Source: Melioribacter sp. (GTDB lineage: Bacteria > Bacteroidota > Ignavibacteria > Ignavibacteriales > Melioribacteraceae). Taken from it: 64,000 nt of DNA. A program made the translations under genes and the position numbers. The stretch spans positions 33,249 to 97,248 of the forward strand of contig PMDS01000097.1 in NCBI GenBank assembly GCA_003155655.1, given 5' to 3'. Below, one piece after another: positions 44,582 through 54,188 of the stretch. Every line of letters begins with the position of its first letter. The first letter of the stretch is position 1. The notes below the pieces were generated by a model. That model was not told where the DNA came from. It made no database searches and was given only the letters and a program-made list of their open reading frames with translations.

Positions 44582-45339
44582 ATAAGAAATTATTGATAGC
44601 TGTTTTCTTTTCATTTTTTATTTTAAGCAGCTATGCATTTGCACAACAGCAGTCAGGTACTGTTCCATTCCCCAAAATTAATTTAGATGTTGGTACAGCT
44701 CAAAACGGCAAAGATGTTTCAGTTACAATTCAACTACTTTTAATGATGACCGTTCTCTCTCTTGCCCCGTCAATAATCATTATGACAACATCATATTTGA
44801 GAATAATAATTGTATTTCATTTTTTGAAGACGGCGCTTGGAACACAGCAAATGCCGCCCTCGCAACTGCTTGCCGGTGTTGCACTATTTATAACTTTATT
44901 TATAATGGCACCAACCTGGACAAAAGTAAATGATGATGCACTTAAACCTTTGATTGATAATAAGATCACAATGGAAGAAGCCTATAACAAAGGAATTGAA
45001 CCAATACGACAGTTTATGTTTAAACATACGCGTGATGAAGATATGGAATTGTTTATAGGTCTATCAAACCAGCCGAGACCTAATAACAGGGATGAAATTA
45101 AAACATATATTTTGATACCTTCATTTGTATTAAGTGAAATGCGTGCAGGATTTATTATGGGCTTCTTCCTCTTTATTCCATTTATTATGGTTGATTTAAT
45201 TGTTTCAAGTATTCTTATGTCTATGGGTATGATGATGATGCCGCCAATGATGATATCTCTGCCATTTAAAATTTTGCTATTCATCCTTGTAGATGGCTGG
45301 AATCTGATAGTTGGTTCTTTAATAAGGAGTTTTGCATAA
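44578..45339 (+). CDS. fliP: Flagellar export gate protein FliP
   Basis: Membrane protein of 253 residues with a cleavable signal peptide (about 1-22, ending YAFA) and four membrane spans. Family motifs include IIIMTTSYLRIIIVFHFLK, ALGTQQMPPSQLLAGVALF and GFILGF-like GFIMGFFLFIPF. Five copies form the core of the export gate. The stop overlaps the fliQ start at TAATG. Confidence 0.97.
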   Translation: MNKKLLIAVFFSFFILSSYAFAQQQSGTVPFPKINLDVGTAQNGKDVSVTIQLLLMMTVLSLAPSIIIMTTSYLRIIIVFHFLKTALGTQQMPPSQLLAGVALFITLFIMAPTWTKVNDDALKPLIDNKITMEEAYNKGIEPIRQFMFKHTRDEDMELFIGLSNQPRPNNRDEIKTYILIPSFVLSEMRAGFIMGFFLFIPFIMVDLIVSSILMSMGMMMMPPMMISLPFKILLFILVDGWNLIVGSLIRSFA

Positions 45340-45608
45340 TGTCCGAAGAATTAATCATTGAAGTATTGAAGGATGTTTTTTGGACAACATTTATAATTTT
45401 ACTGCCTATACTTGGTGTTACATTGGTGGTTGGAATTTTTATCTCAATTTTTCAGGCAGCAACATCAATCCAGGAAATGACTTTAACTTTTGTTCCAAAG
45501 CTTATTGCAACTGCTCTAGTAATAATTCTACTTCTTCCGTGGATTATAGATAAAATGGTTGCCATTACTATAAGAATGTTTACAATGTTTCAAAATGTAC
45601 TGCGATGA
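45339..45608 (+). CDS. fliQ: Flagellar export gate protein FliQ
   Basis: Protein of 89 residues with two membrane spans and the FliQ pattern GVFISIFQAATSIQEMTLTF in its variant form. It packs around FliP in the export gate. It overlaps both fliP and fliR by a few bases. Confidence 0.95.
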   Translation: MSEELIIEVLKDVFWTTFIILLPILGVTLVVGIFISIFQAATSIQEMTLTFVPKLIATALVIILLLPWIIDKMVAITIRMFTMFQNVLR

Positions 45609-46381
45609 CAGAAATTCTAATAAGCGATTTTATAATTGGATTATTCATTTTTTTAAGAATAATGGCAATGATTATTGCCTTGCCAATACTTGGTCACGAA
45701 TCTATACCGGTAATAGCTAAAGTTTTTATCGCTATTATACTGTCTTATATAACATTTCTTACTATTGATAAAACTCAAATTCATATCAATCCCAATCTCA
45801 TTTTTTTAATGGTTAATGGGGCAAAGGAAATTATAACAGGTTTTATTATGGGTTATACGCTCAATTTTATATTTTATGGAATTTCATATGCAGGAACGCT
45901 TATCGGTTTTGAGATGGGTTTAATGTTTGCAGAAGTAATGGATCCCATACAGGGCGTAAGCAGCAATGTCGTTGGAGAGGTAATATTCTATATGGCTATG
46001 GTGATTTTTATAACCATCAATGGGCATCATTATGTAATAAGTGCTTTAGTTGCATCATTTACTGTAATACCTATAACAAAAGCAACAACTTCTCAAGCTA
46101 CAATTCAAGTAATTGCAAAATATTCATTTACCGTATTTACCATTGCTGTTAAAATAGCATCTCCAATTATAGTCGCTTTTTTTCTTGTACATCTTGCAGA
46201 AGGAATTATTGCCCGCGTTATACCAAACATTCAAGTATTTTTTATTACACAGCCTGTTAAAATTGGCTTAGGTTTGGTACTACTTGCTTCACTTGCACCA
46301 ATATATGTTTATGCATTAAAAACCCTTTTAAATTCATATGAAGATCAATTAATGGAATTAATCAAGGCAATGAGTACTTAA
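45605..46381 (+). CDS. fliR: Flagellar export gate protein FliR
   Basis: Membrane protein of 258 residues with about six spans. Conserved segments include GYTLNFIFYGISYAGTLIGF, MGLMFAEVMDPIQG and the C-terminal FITQPVKIGLGLVLL. One copy joins the FliP-FliQ complex. It begins by overlapping fliQ and ends 1 base before flhB. Confidence 0.95.
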   Translation: MTEILISDFIIGLFIFLRIMAMIIALPILGHESIPVIAKVFIAIILSYITFLTIDKTQIHINPNLIFLMVNGAKEIITGFIMGYTLNFIFYGISYAGTLIGFEMGLMFAEVMDPIQGVSSNVVGEVIFYMAMVIFITINGHHYVISALVASFTVIPITKATTSQATIQVIAKYSFTVFTIAVKIASPIIVAFFLVHLAEGIIARVIPNIQVFFITQPVKIGLGLVLLASLAPIYVYALKTLLNSYEDQLMELIKAMST

Positions 46382-46382
46382 T

Positions 46383-47468
46383 ATGGCAGAAGTTGACGGA
46401 CAGGAGAAAACCGAACAAGCTACTAGTAAGAAGCTTAGTGATTCCCGCGACAAAGGGCAGGTTGCCAAGAGCATGGAACTCAATTCCCTTAGTGTTTTTG
46501 GATCAGGGTTAATTATTATTTATTTGATAAAAAATTTTATGGGGGTAAAATTTCATGATTTCAGTGTTGAATTGCTGGGATCGATGGAAAAATTAGATGT
46601 AAATAAGACAATTCTTCAAACTTACTTTCTTAAGTGGGTTCTTTTCTTTTTTACAATTATCTCTCCAATTCTGATAGTAATTCTCGTTGTTTCTTTAGTA
46701 ACAAATATTGCCCAGGTTGGGTTTAAGTTTTCCACTCATGCATTAAAACCGGAATTTGGAAAATTTAATCCCTTAAAAGGGTTGAAAAACATATTTTTCT
46801 CTACACGCTCTTCAGTGGAAATTCTTAAATCAATTGCAAAGATTTTTATAATAGGATTGTTTACATATTTCCTGCTTGAAAAAATAATTAAAGATACAAC
46901 CCTGCTTGTTCAATTAACACTTGAGGAAACTATAGCATTTATGATTGATGCAGCTTTTTCGCTTGTGTGGAAGATTGTTCTATTCTTTGTTGCTCTTGCC
47001 GGTATAGATTTTGCCTTTCAAAAATTCAAATTCAAGAAAGACATGATGATGACCAAACAAGAAGTAAAAGAAGAATTTAAACAACAGGAAGGCGATCCTC
47101 ATATTAAGGCAAGGATCAGAAGGCAAATGTTAAGCATGGCAAGAAAGCGCATGATGAAAGATGTGCCCAAAGCTGATGTAGTAATAACTAACCCTACACA
47201 CTTTGCTGTTGCAATTAAATATGAAATTAATAGCGACTCTGCACCTAAAGTTGTTGCAAAAGGGATGGATGAACTAGCACAGAGAATTAAAAAGGTAGCT
47301 TTAGAGAATAATGTACCCATTCATGAAGATAAAGAACTGGCACGGGCTTTGTATAAATCTACCGAAGTTGGAGATCTAATTCCGACCAAGCTATTTAAAG
47401 CAGTGGCTCAAATTCTAGCTTACATATTTCAGATGAAGAAACTGAAGAAAAAAAAGAGTATAGTATAA
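46383..47468 (+). CDS. flhB: Flagellar export switch protein FlhB
   Basis: Protein of 361 residues with four membrane spans and a cytoplasmic domain. The autocleavage motif is NPTH (N270-H273), which cuts between N and P to switch export specificity with FliK. It also has KQEVKEEFKQQEGDPHIKAR and the later HEDKELARALYKS. It ends in a lysine-rich tail and precedes flhA by 1 base. Confidence 0.97.
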   Translation: MAEVDGQEKTEQATSKKLSDSRDKGQVAKSMELNSLSVFGSGLIIIYLIKNFMGVKFHDFSVELLGSMEKLDVNKTILQTYFLKWVLFFFTIISPILIVILVVSLVTNIAQVGFKFSTHALKPEFGKFNPLKGLKNIFFSTRSSVEILKSIAKIFIIGLFTYFLLEKIIKDTTLLVQLTLEETIAFMIDAAFSLVWKIVLFFVALAGIDFAFQKFKFKKDMMMTKQEVKEEFKQQEGDPHIKARIRRQMLSMARKRMMKDVPKADVVITNPTHFAVAIKYEINSDSAPKVVAKGMDELAQRIKKVALENNVPIHEDKELARALYKSTEVGDLIPTKLFKAVAQILAYIFQMKKLKKKKSIV

Positions 47469-47469
47469 C

Positions 47470-49521
47470 TTGAAAAGTTTTGGAAAAAATAGTGATATAA
47501 TTCTTGGCTTTGGTTTGATCCTAATGTTAGGATTGATGCTAATTCCTCTTCCCCCGACAATTCTGGATTTTCTTTTATCAGTTAATATAACACTGGCAGT
47601 ATTGATTCTGATTGTTTCTCTATATATTCAATCGCCACTGGATATATCGGTTTTCCCGGGTTTGTTGCTTGTAACCACTCTTTTCCGGCTGGGACTAAAT
47701 ATAAGTTCGGCACGATTAATTCTATTGGATGGATATGCGGGTAAAGTAATTGAATCATTTGGATCATTTGTTGTTGGTGGTAATTATGTAGTAGGATTCA
47801 TTGTATTCTTGATACTTGTAGTAATACAGTTTATAGTTATTATTAAAGGTTCCGGCAGAATTTCAGAAGTTGCAGCGCGTTTTACTTTGGATGCAATGCC
47901 GGGTAAACAAATGGCTATTGATGCCGATCTAAATACCGGTTTAGTAACAGAAGCGGAAGCAAGAAAACGCCGTGATGCAATAAGCCGCGAAGCAGAATTT
48001 TTTGGTGCTATGGATGGCGCCAGTAAGTTTGTTAAGGGAGATGCTATAGCTGGTTTAGTAATAAACGGCATAAATATAATTGGCGGATTTATTATTGGTG
48101 TAGCTCAAAAAGGATTGACATTTCAGGATGCTCTTCAAACCTATACAATACTTACAATTGGTGATGGACTTGTATCACAAATTCCGGCGTTAGTTATTGC
48201 AACTGCTGCTGGTCTTGTAGTTACCAGAAGCGCGTCCGGAACTGCACTGGATTTGCAAATGAGGACTCAGCTTTTCTCAAATCCACGTGTACTTGCTACG
48301 GTAAGCGGAGCAATATTTCTATTTGCATTAATACCGGGTATGCCGGCTATTCCGTTCATAATGCTGAGTATTTTATTGGGAACTACATCTTATGTTACAA
48401 AGAAAAATAAAAAAATTGTTCCGGTTGATGTTGTTGAAGAAGAAGTAACCGCTCAAGAAGCTAAAGAAGAAAAGGTCGAACAATATTTGCAAGTGGATCC
48501 AATTGAAGTTGAAATTGGTTATGGTTTAATTAGCCTTGTAGATGAAAAACAGGGAGGCAATCTATTTCAGAAGATTTCTTCAACAAGAAAACTGATTGCG
48601 CTTGAATATGGTGTGTTAATTCCATCTGTTCGTGTTAGAGATAACTTGCAGCTTTCACCCAATGAATACATAATAAAAATTAAGGGAAATATTATTGCAA
48701 GCTATGAAGTTTACCCAAATCGTTTTCTTGCCATGAGCCCCGGTACTATTGACGAATCGCTAAACGGACTGCCGACAACTGATCCGGCATTTGGGCTAAA
48801 AAGCTATTGGATAACAAGTGAAGAGAAAGAAAGATCTGAAATGCTTGGTTATACAGTTGTAGATTGTATCTCGGTTTTGAGCACTCATCTTCAGGAAGTT
48901 CTGAAGAAAAATTTTGATAAAATATTAACACGCCAGGAAGTTAAGCAACTGCTTGAAAATATTAAGAAAGATTATCCGGCTGTTGTGGAAGAAATTAATC
49001 CGGAAATATTAAATCTTGGAATGATTCAAAAGGTATTGCAAAACCTGCTCAAAGAAAATATTCCAATTAAGGATTTTGTACAGATTCTGGAGGCTTTAAT
49101 AGATTATTCTAAAACGACGAAAAACATTGATGTGCTTACTGAATACGTACGTCACACAATTGGCGATACTGTATCTTCAATGTATAAAGATTCTAATGGC
49201 ATTATCCATGCAGTTGTTTTGAATGAGAACCTGGAAAGTGCAATTACAAAATCTTTGCAATCGCAAAAAGATAACGTAGTAACTCTTGGTCTGCCGCCGA
49301 CAGTATTGCGAGAACTTAATGCGCAACTGTTACAGCAAATGGAAAATTTTTCAAAGCTTGGCTACATACCTGTGCTAATAACATCAGCAACTATACGTCC
49401 TTATTTTTATAGATTGATTAATAGTAGTTTCCCGGATTTACATGTTCTTTCTTATTCAGAATTGCCGGCAAACATTGAGTTAGAATTTATTGGAAAGTTA
49501 GAGGTACAAAATGCAGGTTAA
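47470..49521 (+). CDS. flhA: Flagellar export gate protein FlhA
   Basis: Protein of 683 residues with about eight N-terminal membrane spans and a large cytoplasmic domain. The conserved FHIPEP-type region includes ARFTLDAMPGKQMAIDADL and GAMDGASKFVKGDAIAGL. It forms the nonameric export ring that binds substrate-chaperone complexes. The start is TTG 47470. The end overlaps flhF by 11 bases. Confidence 0.97.
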   Translation: MKSFGKNSDIILGFGLILMLGLMLIPLPPTILDFLLSVNITLAVLILIVSLYIQSPLDISVFPGLLLVTTLFRLGLNISSARLILLDGYAGKVIESFGSFVVGGNYVVGFIVFLILVVIQFIVIIKGSGRISEVAARFTLDAMPGKQMAIDADLNTGLVTEAEARKRRDAISREAEFFGAMDGASKFVKGDAIAGLVINGINIIGGFIIGVAQKGLTFQDALQTYTILTIGDGLVSQIPALVIATAAGLVVTRSASGTALDLQMRTQLFSNPRVLATVSGAIFLFALIPGMPAIPFIMLSILLGTTSYVTKKNKKIVPVDVVEEEVTAQEAKEEKVEQYLQVDPIEVEIGYGLISLVDEKQGGNLFQKISSTRKLIALEYGVLIPSVRVRDNLQLSPNEYIIKIKGNIIASYEVYPNRFLAMSPGTIDESLNGLPTTDPAFGLKSYWITSEEKERSEMLGYTVVDCISVLSTHLQEVLKKNFDKILTRQEVKQLLENIKKDYPAVVEEINPEILNLGMIQKVLQNLLKENIPIKDFVQILEALIDYSKTTKNIDVLTEYVRHTIGDTVSSMYKDSNGIIHAVVLNENLESAITKSLQSQKDNVVTLGLPPTVLRELNAQLLQQMENFSKLGYIPVLITSATIRPYFYRLINSSFPDLHVLSYSELPANIELEFIGKLEVQNAG

Positions 49522-50629
49522 AAAATATATTGCCCCATCTCTTAAGGAAGCTACACAGCAGATGAAAGCTGAATTAGGCTTGGAAGCAATTATACTTGGA
49601 ACGCGTGTAATTGAAGGCGACAAACGTTTCAATATGAAAAAGGTATATGAGATAACTGCCGGTGTAGATCAGCCGATTAAATCAACGTCAGAAAAAGATT
49701 CCGGTAATAAGACACAATCATCAAAAAGTTACGAAAACGAGCTCGAAACTCTATCGAAGAAAATTTTTGAAAATCCCGAAATTCCCATAGTTTCTTCCGA
49801 TAGAAAAAATAAAAAGGACAATACTGATTTTACATCAGATGCTTTCGAAAGGCAAATCAAAGAATTTTCTGATACTTTACTTACACACGAAGTGCAAAAA
49901 AATATTGTTAATAAACTTATTAACCATCTTTCAACCTCGTCCAGTTTTATGGATAAATCATCACTGGAGAATTTTTTGCTTTCGACAATGGCTTCGATGA
50001 TTCAAACAACAAGTTTTAAGGTAAATAAAAGAAAAATGCATAAAGTTGCACTAGTTGGACCAACAGGAGTGGGAAAGACTACTTGCATTGCAAAACTTGC
50101 AGTTATTTCAAAGATAATTCACAAGCTTAATGTAGGTTTAATTTCAATAGATACATATCGTTTGGGAGCAATTGACCAACTTAGGATTTTTTCTGAAATA
50201 AGTGATATTGAAATGGCAGTGGCTTATGAACCGGATGATCTTCCAAAACTTTTGAAGAAGATGAAAAATAAAGATTTAATTTTCATTGATACGGTCGGCA
50301 GAAGTCAAAAAAGTAAAGAAAGTCTAGAATCAATAAAAAAACATTTAAATACAGCACAGGTTGATGAAACGATTCTTGTATTAAGTTCAACAACATCAAC
50401 AAGGACAATGAGCGATGTTGCTGAAAAATTTAAAAGTCTTAATTATTCATCGGCAATATTTTCAAAAGTTGACGAAGCTGTTTCGTATGGCAACATCATG
50501 AATTTTGTAGTCAATCAAAATGTGCCAATTATGTTTTTAACTAATGGCCAGGTAATTCCAGATGATATAGTTTCGGTCAATCCTTCATTTCTGGCAAATT
50601 TAATTTTAACGGGTAAGCTTTATAAATGA
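49511..50629 (+). CDS. flhF: Flagellar GTPase FlhF
   Basis: SRP-type GTPase of 372 residues. The B domain starts MQVKKYIAPSLKEATQQMKA. The G domain has the P-loop VGPTGVGKTT (about 182-191), DTYRLGAIDQLRIF and IFIDTVGRSQ, with SKVDEA as the G4 region. FlhF sets the place, and with FlhG the number, of flagella, often at the pole. It overlaps flhA and flhG. Confidence 0.96.
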   Translation: MQVKKYIAPSLKEATQQMKAELGLEAIILGTRVIEGDKRFNMKKVYEITAGVDQPIKSTSEKDSGNKTQSSKSYENELETLSKKIFENPEIPIVSSDRKNKKDNTDFTSDAFERQIKEFSDTLLTHEVQKNIVNKLINHLSTSSSFMDKSSLENFLLSTMASMIQTTSFKVNKRKMHKVALVGPTGVGKTTCIAKLAVISKIIHKLNVGLISIDTYRLGAIDQLRIFSEISDIEMAVAYEPDDLPKLLKKMKNKDLIFIDTVGRSQKSKESLESIKKHLNTAQVDETILVLSSTTSTRTMSDVAEKFKSLNYSSAIFSKVDEAVSYGNIMNFVVNQNVPIMFLTNGQVIPDDIVSVNPSFLANLILTGKLYK

Positions 50630-51483
50630 ACGAGCAGGCAGCGCGGCTTATCGAACTTAGACGGTTGGAAGAAAAAGAAAAAAAGTCCAAATCGTCAACA
50701 ATAATTTCCATTTGTTCGGGCAAAGGTGGAACAGGCAAAACATTTTTTGCCGCCAACTTTGCAAACCAGCTTTCCCAAATGAAAAAAAAAATTCTGCTTA
50801 TTGACTTGGATCTGAATTTTTCCAATCTCAATATTTTATTGAATGAAACATCGACAAATACAATATCTAATTTTTTTGAACAGTCAAATTCTCTTGAAGA
50901 ACTAATTTATAATGCTACGCCATATCTTCATTTAATATTTGGAGATTCCGGAAGAAGCGATTACCCGCGCGTCGGTATTGAAATACTAGATTATCTCTTT
51001 TTTTCACTTTCTAAAATTCAAAGCAACTATGATTACATTATTCTTGATTCATCTGCAGGTGCAGATATTATTACTCTTCACCAAATGGCCAGGTCAGATT
51101 TCAACTTTATAATTACTTCACCGGAACCCACTGCAATAATGGATGCCTATGTAATTGTGAAGCTTCTTTTAGAATCCGGAACAGAAGCAAAAAAATATGT
51201 AGTTGTAAATAAGTGTGCCAGCATTGAAGAAGGTGAAAGTGCATATAATAATTTATCAATGGCTGCAAAGCATTTTATGGATGAAAGAATAGAATTACTT
51301 GGGTTTATTGGTTTTGATAGTTCTGCTCATAAATCGATAGTAAATCAAGAATTACTACTAAATTATGATGCAGAATCAATTTCAGCTAGAAATATTTTAG
51401 AGATTTCAGAGAGATTTTGTAAATACGTTCAAGTGGCTAATAATAACCACACCCATCAAACAACTCCTCATATTAAGCCTTAA
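50626..51483 (+). CDS. flhG: MinD-like ATPase FlhG
   Basis: Protein of 285 residues with the deviant Walker A SGKGGTGKT (31-39), LLIDLDLNFSNLNILL and YIILDSSAGAD. FlhG limits flagellar number by acting on FlhF and, in some species, on the sigma-54 flagellar activator. It overlaps flhF at ATGA. The N-terminus (MNEQAARLIELRRLEEKEKK) is typical of FlhG rather than MinD, including the segment that stimulates FlhF. Confidence 0.93.
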   Translation: MNEQAARLIELRRLEEKEKKSKSSTIISICSGKGGTGKTFFAANFANQLSQMKKKILLIDLDLNFSNLNILLNETSTNTISNFFEQSNSLEELIYNATPYLHLIFGDSGRSDYPRVGIEILDYLFFSLSKIQSNYDYIILDSSAGADIITLHQMARSDFNFIITSPEPTAIMDAYVIVKLLLESGTEAKKYVVVNKCASIEEGESAYNNLSMAAKHFMDERIELLGFIGFDSSAHKSIVNQELLLNYDAESISARNILEISERFCKYVQVANNNHTHQTTPHIKP

Positions 51484-51531
51484 ATTCAACAAATTTCTGC
51501 TTTTTTAGCACATAACACATAGAACTTGTCT

Positions 51532-51547
51532 TGGTATACCGTTTGCC
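51532..51547 (+). promoter_or_regulatory. Sigma-54-like promoter of the fliA operon
   Basis: TGGTAT-N5-TTGC (51532-51546), with the exact GG-N10-GC spacing of sigma-54 promoters. It is the best -12 match in the window. It lies about 27 bases upstream of the small membrane gene that leads into fliA. Confidence 0.55.
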
Positions 51548-51573
51548 ACTTTAGTAGAAAATAAAATAATGAA

Positions 51574-51810
51574 ATGAATAAAATAATACTTCAAACCGGG
51601 CTGTTAATATTTTTCTTCTCTTTAATCTATTTCATGCAGCGTGGGTTACCAGTTGAAAAGGTGCTCATTATTTCTTTTGCAATTTTTATGGTCCTTACCT
51701 GCATGTTTAGCATAATAGTAATTGGCATAATAAAAGCAATCAATAAAAACTCTTTTAATAAAATGAATGATTATTCAGACAATTTAGCGGGAAACAAGAA
51801 AAATGAATAA
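51574..51810 (+). CDS. Small two-span membrane protein upstream of fliA
   Basis: Unrecognised protein of 78 residues with two hydrophobic segments (about 5-22 and 29-53) and a polar C-terminal tail. It overlaps fliA by 8 bases, so the two are co-translated. No family is recognised. Position between flhG and fliA, behind a sigma-54-like promoter, suggests a role in controlling FliA or the motor, but nothing in the sequence proves it. A start slightly upstream is ruled out by an in-phase stop. Confidence 0.7.
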   Translation: MNKIILQTGLLIFFFSLIYFMQRGLPVEKVLIISFAIFMVLTCMFSIIVIGIIKAINKNSFNKMNDYSDNLAGNKKNE

Positions 51811-52435
51811 TTCAGTACTTTGGGCTTCGTTCAAACAGAATCCATCTGCAGATATCAAAAAGCAGATTGTTCTTAGCTACTTAAATCTTGTTCATTATGT
51901 AATACATAAAACCAACTTGAACCAAAATGGAATATTGGACCGGCGCGACTTTTATCAGTTTGGCATTGAGGGTCTTAGCGAGGCAATAGACAGGTTTGAT
52001 CCTGAATACGGGACAAAATTTGAAACTTATGCGATTCAAAGAATCAGGGGAAAAATTTACGACGAGTTGCGGAAATATACAGAGAAACATGACGTTCCAA
52101 TTGAAAGTCCAACTGGCACAACATACTCTTTCTCAAATATTTCTTTGAACCAGTCAATAAGTGATGATGATGGTATGCAGGTTTATGAAATGATTCCAAG
52201 CGATAATGAGAAACCTGATCAGATTCTTGAGAAGAAAGATTTAAAGCAAAGATTAATTGATATTATTAAAGTTCTGGGCGAAAGAGAAAGAACTATTCTA
52301 AGTCTTTATTATTACGAAGAATTGAATTATAAAGAGATTGCACAAGTATTAAATATAACTGTTTCGAGAGTATCACAAATTCATTCTAAAATACTGGGTT
52401 CGCTAAAACTTAAGTTGGCAGAGTATAATGGTTGA
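51803..52435 (+). CDS. fliA: Flagellar sigma factor FliA (sigma-28)
   Basis: Sigma factor of 210 residues. Region 2 includes DFYQFGIEGLSEAIDRFDPE and FETYAIQRIRGKIYDELRK. Region 4 includes LGERERTILSLYYYEELNYK and ITVSRVSQIHSKIL. It directs RNA polymerase to TAAA-N15-CCGATAA promoters, one of which lies upstream of cheW at 3674. It sits behind a sigma-54-like promoter, so it fits the middle of a flagellar cascade. No recognisable flgM gene, its usual inhibitor, is in the window. Confidence 0.96.
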   Translation: MNNSVLWASFKQNPSADIKKQIVLSYLNLVHYVIHKTNLNQNGILDRRDFYQFGIEGLSEAIDRFDPEYGTKFETYAIQRIRGKIYDELRKYTEKHDVPIESPTGTTYSFSNISLNQSISDDDGMQVYEMIPSDNEKPDQILEKKDLKQRLIDIIKVLGERERTILSLYYYEELNYKEIAQVLNITVSRVSQIHSKILGSLKLKLAEYNG

Positions 52436-53300
52436 TACTAATAATTCTATAGTAAGAGAACAAATTAGAAGACAGCTTTCCAATATTGGCAATCTTCCAT
52501 CGGTTCCTCAAATTATAACAGAAGTTTCTCAACTTCTTGATAGCGACAGAACCAGCGCCACCGATCTATGCAAAGTAATATCACAGGATCAAGGTATTGT
52601 TGCAAAAATACTTGCCGTTGCAAACTCGCCTTTATATGGTTTACCAAGAAGAGTTTCAACGATAGAATTTGCAGTAGTAATTATAGGCTTTGAGCACATT
52701 CGTAATATTCTTGTAGCACTATCTCTAGTAGAAGCTTTTAAATCAAAGAATTCTCCCAATTGGGACCAGAATGCATATTGGATTCACTCTCTTCTTACAG
52801 CAACAGCAGCAAAAAGAATCGCGGATGATCTTCATTATCCAAAATCAGGAGAAGTTTTTACAGCCGGTCTTTTGCATGATCTTGGACTTGTAATAATTAA
52901 CAGGCACATGAACAAAGATTTCAAAAAAATTATAGAACTAGTAGACAATGAACAAATGCGATATTATAATGCAGAAGAAACGGTACTTGGCTACACACAT
53001 GAAGATATTGGAGGTTTTCTATTGGAAAGATGGAATTTTCCTCCGTACATAACCGAAGCAGTTCTTTTTCATCATACCCCTTCACTTGCAGAAAAAGGAA
53101 AAATTCTTGCATCATTAATTCATCTTGCCGACTATATGACACAGCGGTTAGGTATTGGAGCATTTGGGTGGGATAATAATTTTGTATTTGATGAAAACAT
53201 AATCAACATTCTTGGTTTTGGAAGTCTTGAGTATCTTGAAAAATTTATCTATAGCTATGAATCATTATTTAAAAGTCATCTTGAATCAATAAATCTTTAG
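52428..53300 (+). CDS. HDOD-domain signalling protein (first of tandem pair)
   Basis: Protein of 290 residues almost wholly made of an HDOD domain: LPSVPQIITEVSQLL, ANSPLYGLPRRVSTIEFAVV, FTAGLLHDLGLVII and ILASLIHLADYMTQ. HDOD proteins are HD-like folds, mostly without proven catalysis, that act in signalling and motility control. The GLLHDLG segment retains an HD pair. It overlaps fliA by 8 bases, so it is translated with the sigma factor. The next gene is a clear paralogue. Confidence 0.92.
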   Translation: MVDTNNSIVREQIRRQLSNIGNLPSVPQIITEVSQLLDSDRTSATDLCKVISQDQGIVAKILAVANSPLYGLPRRVSTIEFAVVIIGFEHIRNILVALSLVEAFKSKNSPNWDQNAYWIHSLLTATAAKRIADDLHYPKSGEVFTAGLLHDLGLVIINRHMNKDFKKIIELVDNEQMRYYNAEETVLGYTHEDIGGFLLERWNFPPYITEAVLFHHTPSLAEKGKILASLIHLADYMTQRLGIGAFGWDNNFVFDENIINILGFGSLEYLEKFIYSYESLFKSHLESINL

Positions 53301-53306
53301 GCAATT

Positions 53307-54188
53307 ATGGAAACATTTACAATTGATTATTCGCAAAAACGTCAACGGACAGAATTAATTCTCAAAAAAGTGAATACACTTTCACCTGTACCTAAAATTC
53401 TTTCCGAGGTTCTTCAGCTTTTAGGTGATCCGGAAACAAGTCCTCACAGTCTTGCTAAAGCGATCTCAAAAGATCAAAGTGTTGTACTCAAATTGCTCAC
53501 TATTGCCAACTCTCCCTTTTACGGATTGACAAAGAGAGTCTCATCAATTGAATTTGCAATTATGATACTTGGATATGACGAGATAAGAAATGTTGTATCA
53601 GCGCTTTCATTGATGGAATCGATGAAAAACAAGAGCGATCAATATCTCGATCAAAGAAGTTTTTGGCTGCATTCACTTATTACAGCAACAATTGCCAAAA
53701 AACTTGCAATGGATCTTAGTCTTGAAAAATGCAGCGAGGCATTCATCTCCGGGCTACTTCATGATCTTGGAATTTCTGTAATTCACAGGTTCATGCACTC
53801 AGACTTTGTAATCATATCTGATTTATCTACAAATGGAACTCCATATCTTGATGCAGAAATGCAAATACTGGGTATGAATCACCAAGTAATTGGCGAGACG
53901 TTGTTAAAGAATTGGAATATTCCAGAAATGATTTGCGGAATGGTTAAAAACCATCATACTCCACAGTTATCCGAACAGTTGCCGGTACTTACTTCTGTTG
54001 TACATCTTGCAGATTATATGACACAGAAATTACAGATGGGTAATTTAAACATGGATAATTCTTTGGATTTGAATGAGTTTATTTTTACTACACTCCATAT
54101 TAAAGATTTGACAGAGTTAGGAAAGTTTATAGAATCTTACCGCGAGCCATTAAAGAACCAGATTGAATCATTAAAATATTTGATATGA
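53307..54188 (+). CDS. HDOD-domain signalling protein (second of tandem pair)
   Basis: Paralogue of 293 residues with the same layout: LSPVPKILSEVLQLL, ANSPFYGLTKRVSSIEFAIM, FISGLLHDLGISVI and SVVHLADYMTQ. It lies 6 bases downstream of the first and probably arose by tandem duplication followed by divergence. It overlaps the pseudokinase gene at ATGA. A shared role with the first HDOD protein and the pseudokinase is inferred from coupling. Confidence 0.92.
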   Translation: METFTIDYSQKRQRTELILKKVNTLSPVPKILSEVLQLLGDPETSPHSLAKAISKDQSVVLKLLTIANSPFYGLTKRVSSIEFAIMILGYDEIRNVVSALSLMESMKNKSDQYLDQRSFWLHSLITATIAKKLAMDLSLEKCSEAFISGLLHDLGISVIHRFMHSDFVIISDLSTNGTPYLDAEMQILGMNHQVIGETLLKNWNIPEMICGMVKNHHTPQLSEQLPVLTSVVHLADYMTQKLQMGNLNMDNSLDLNEFIFTTLHIKDLTELGKFIESYREPLKNQIESLKYLI

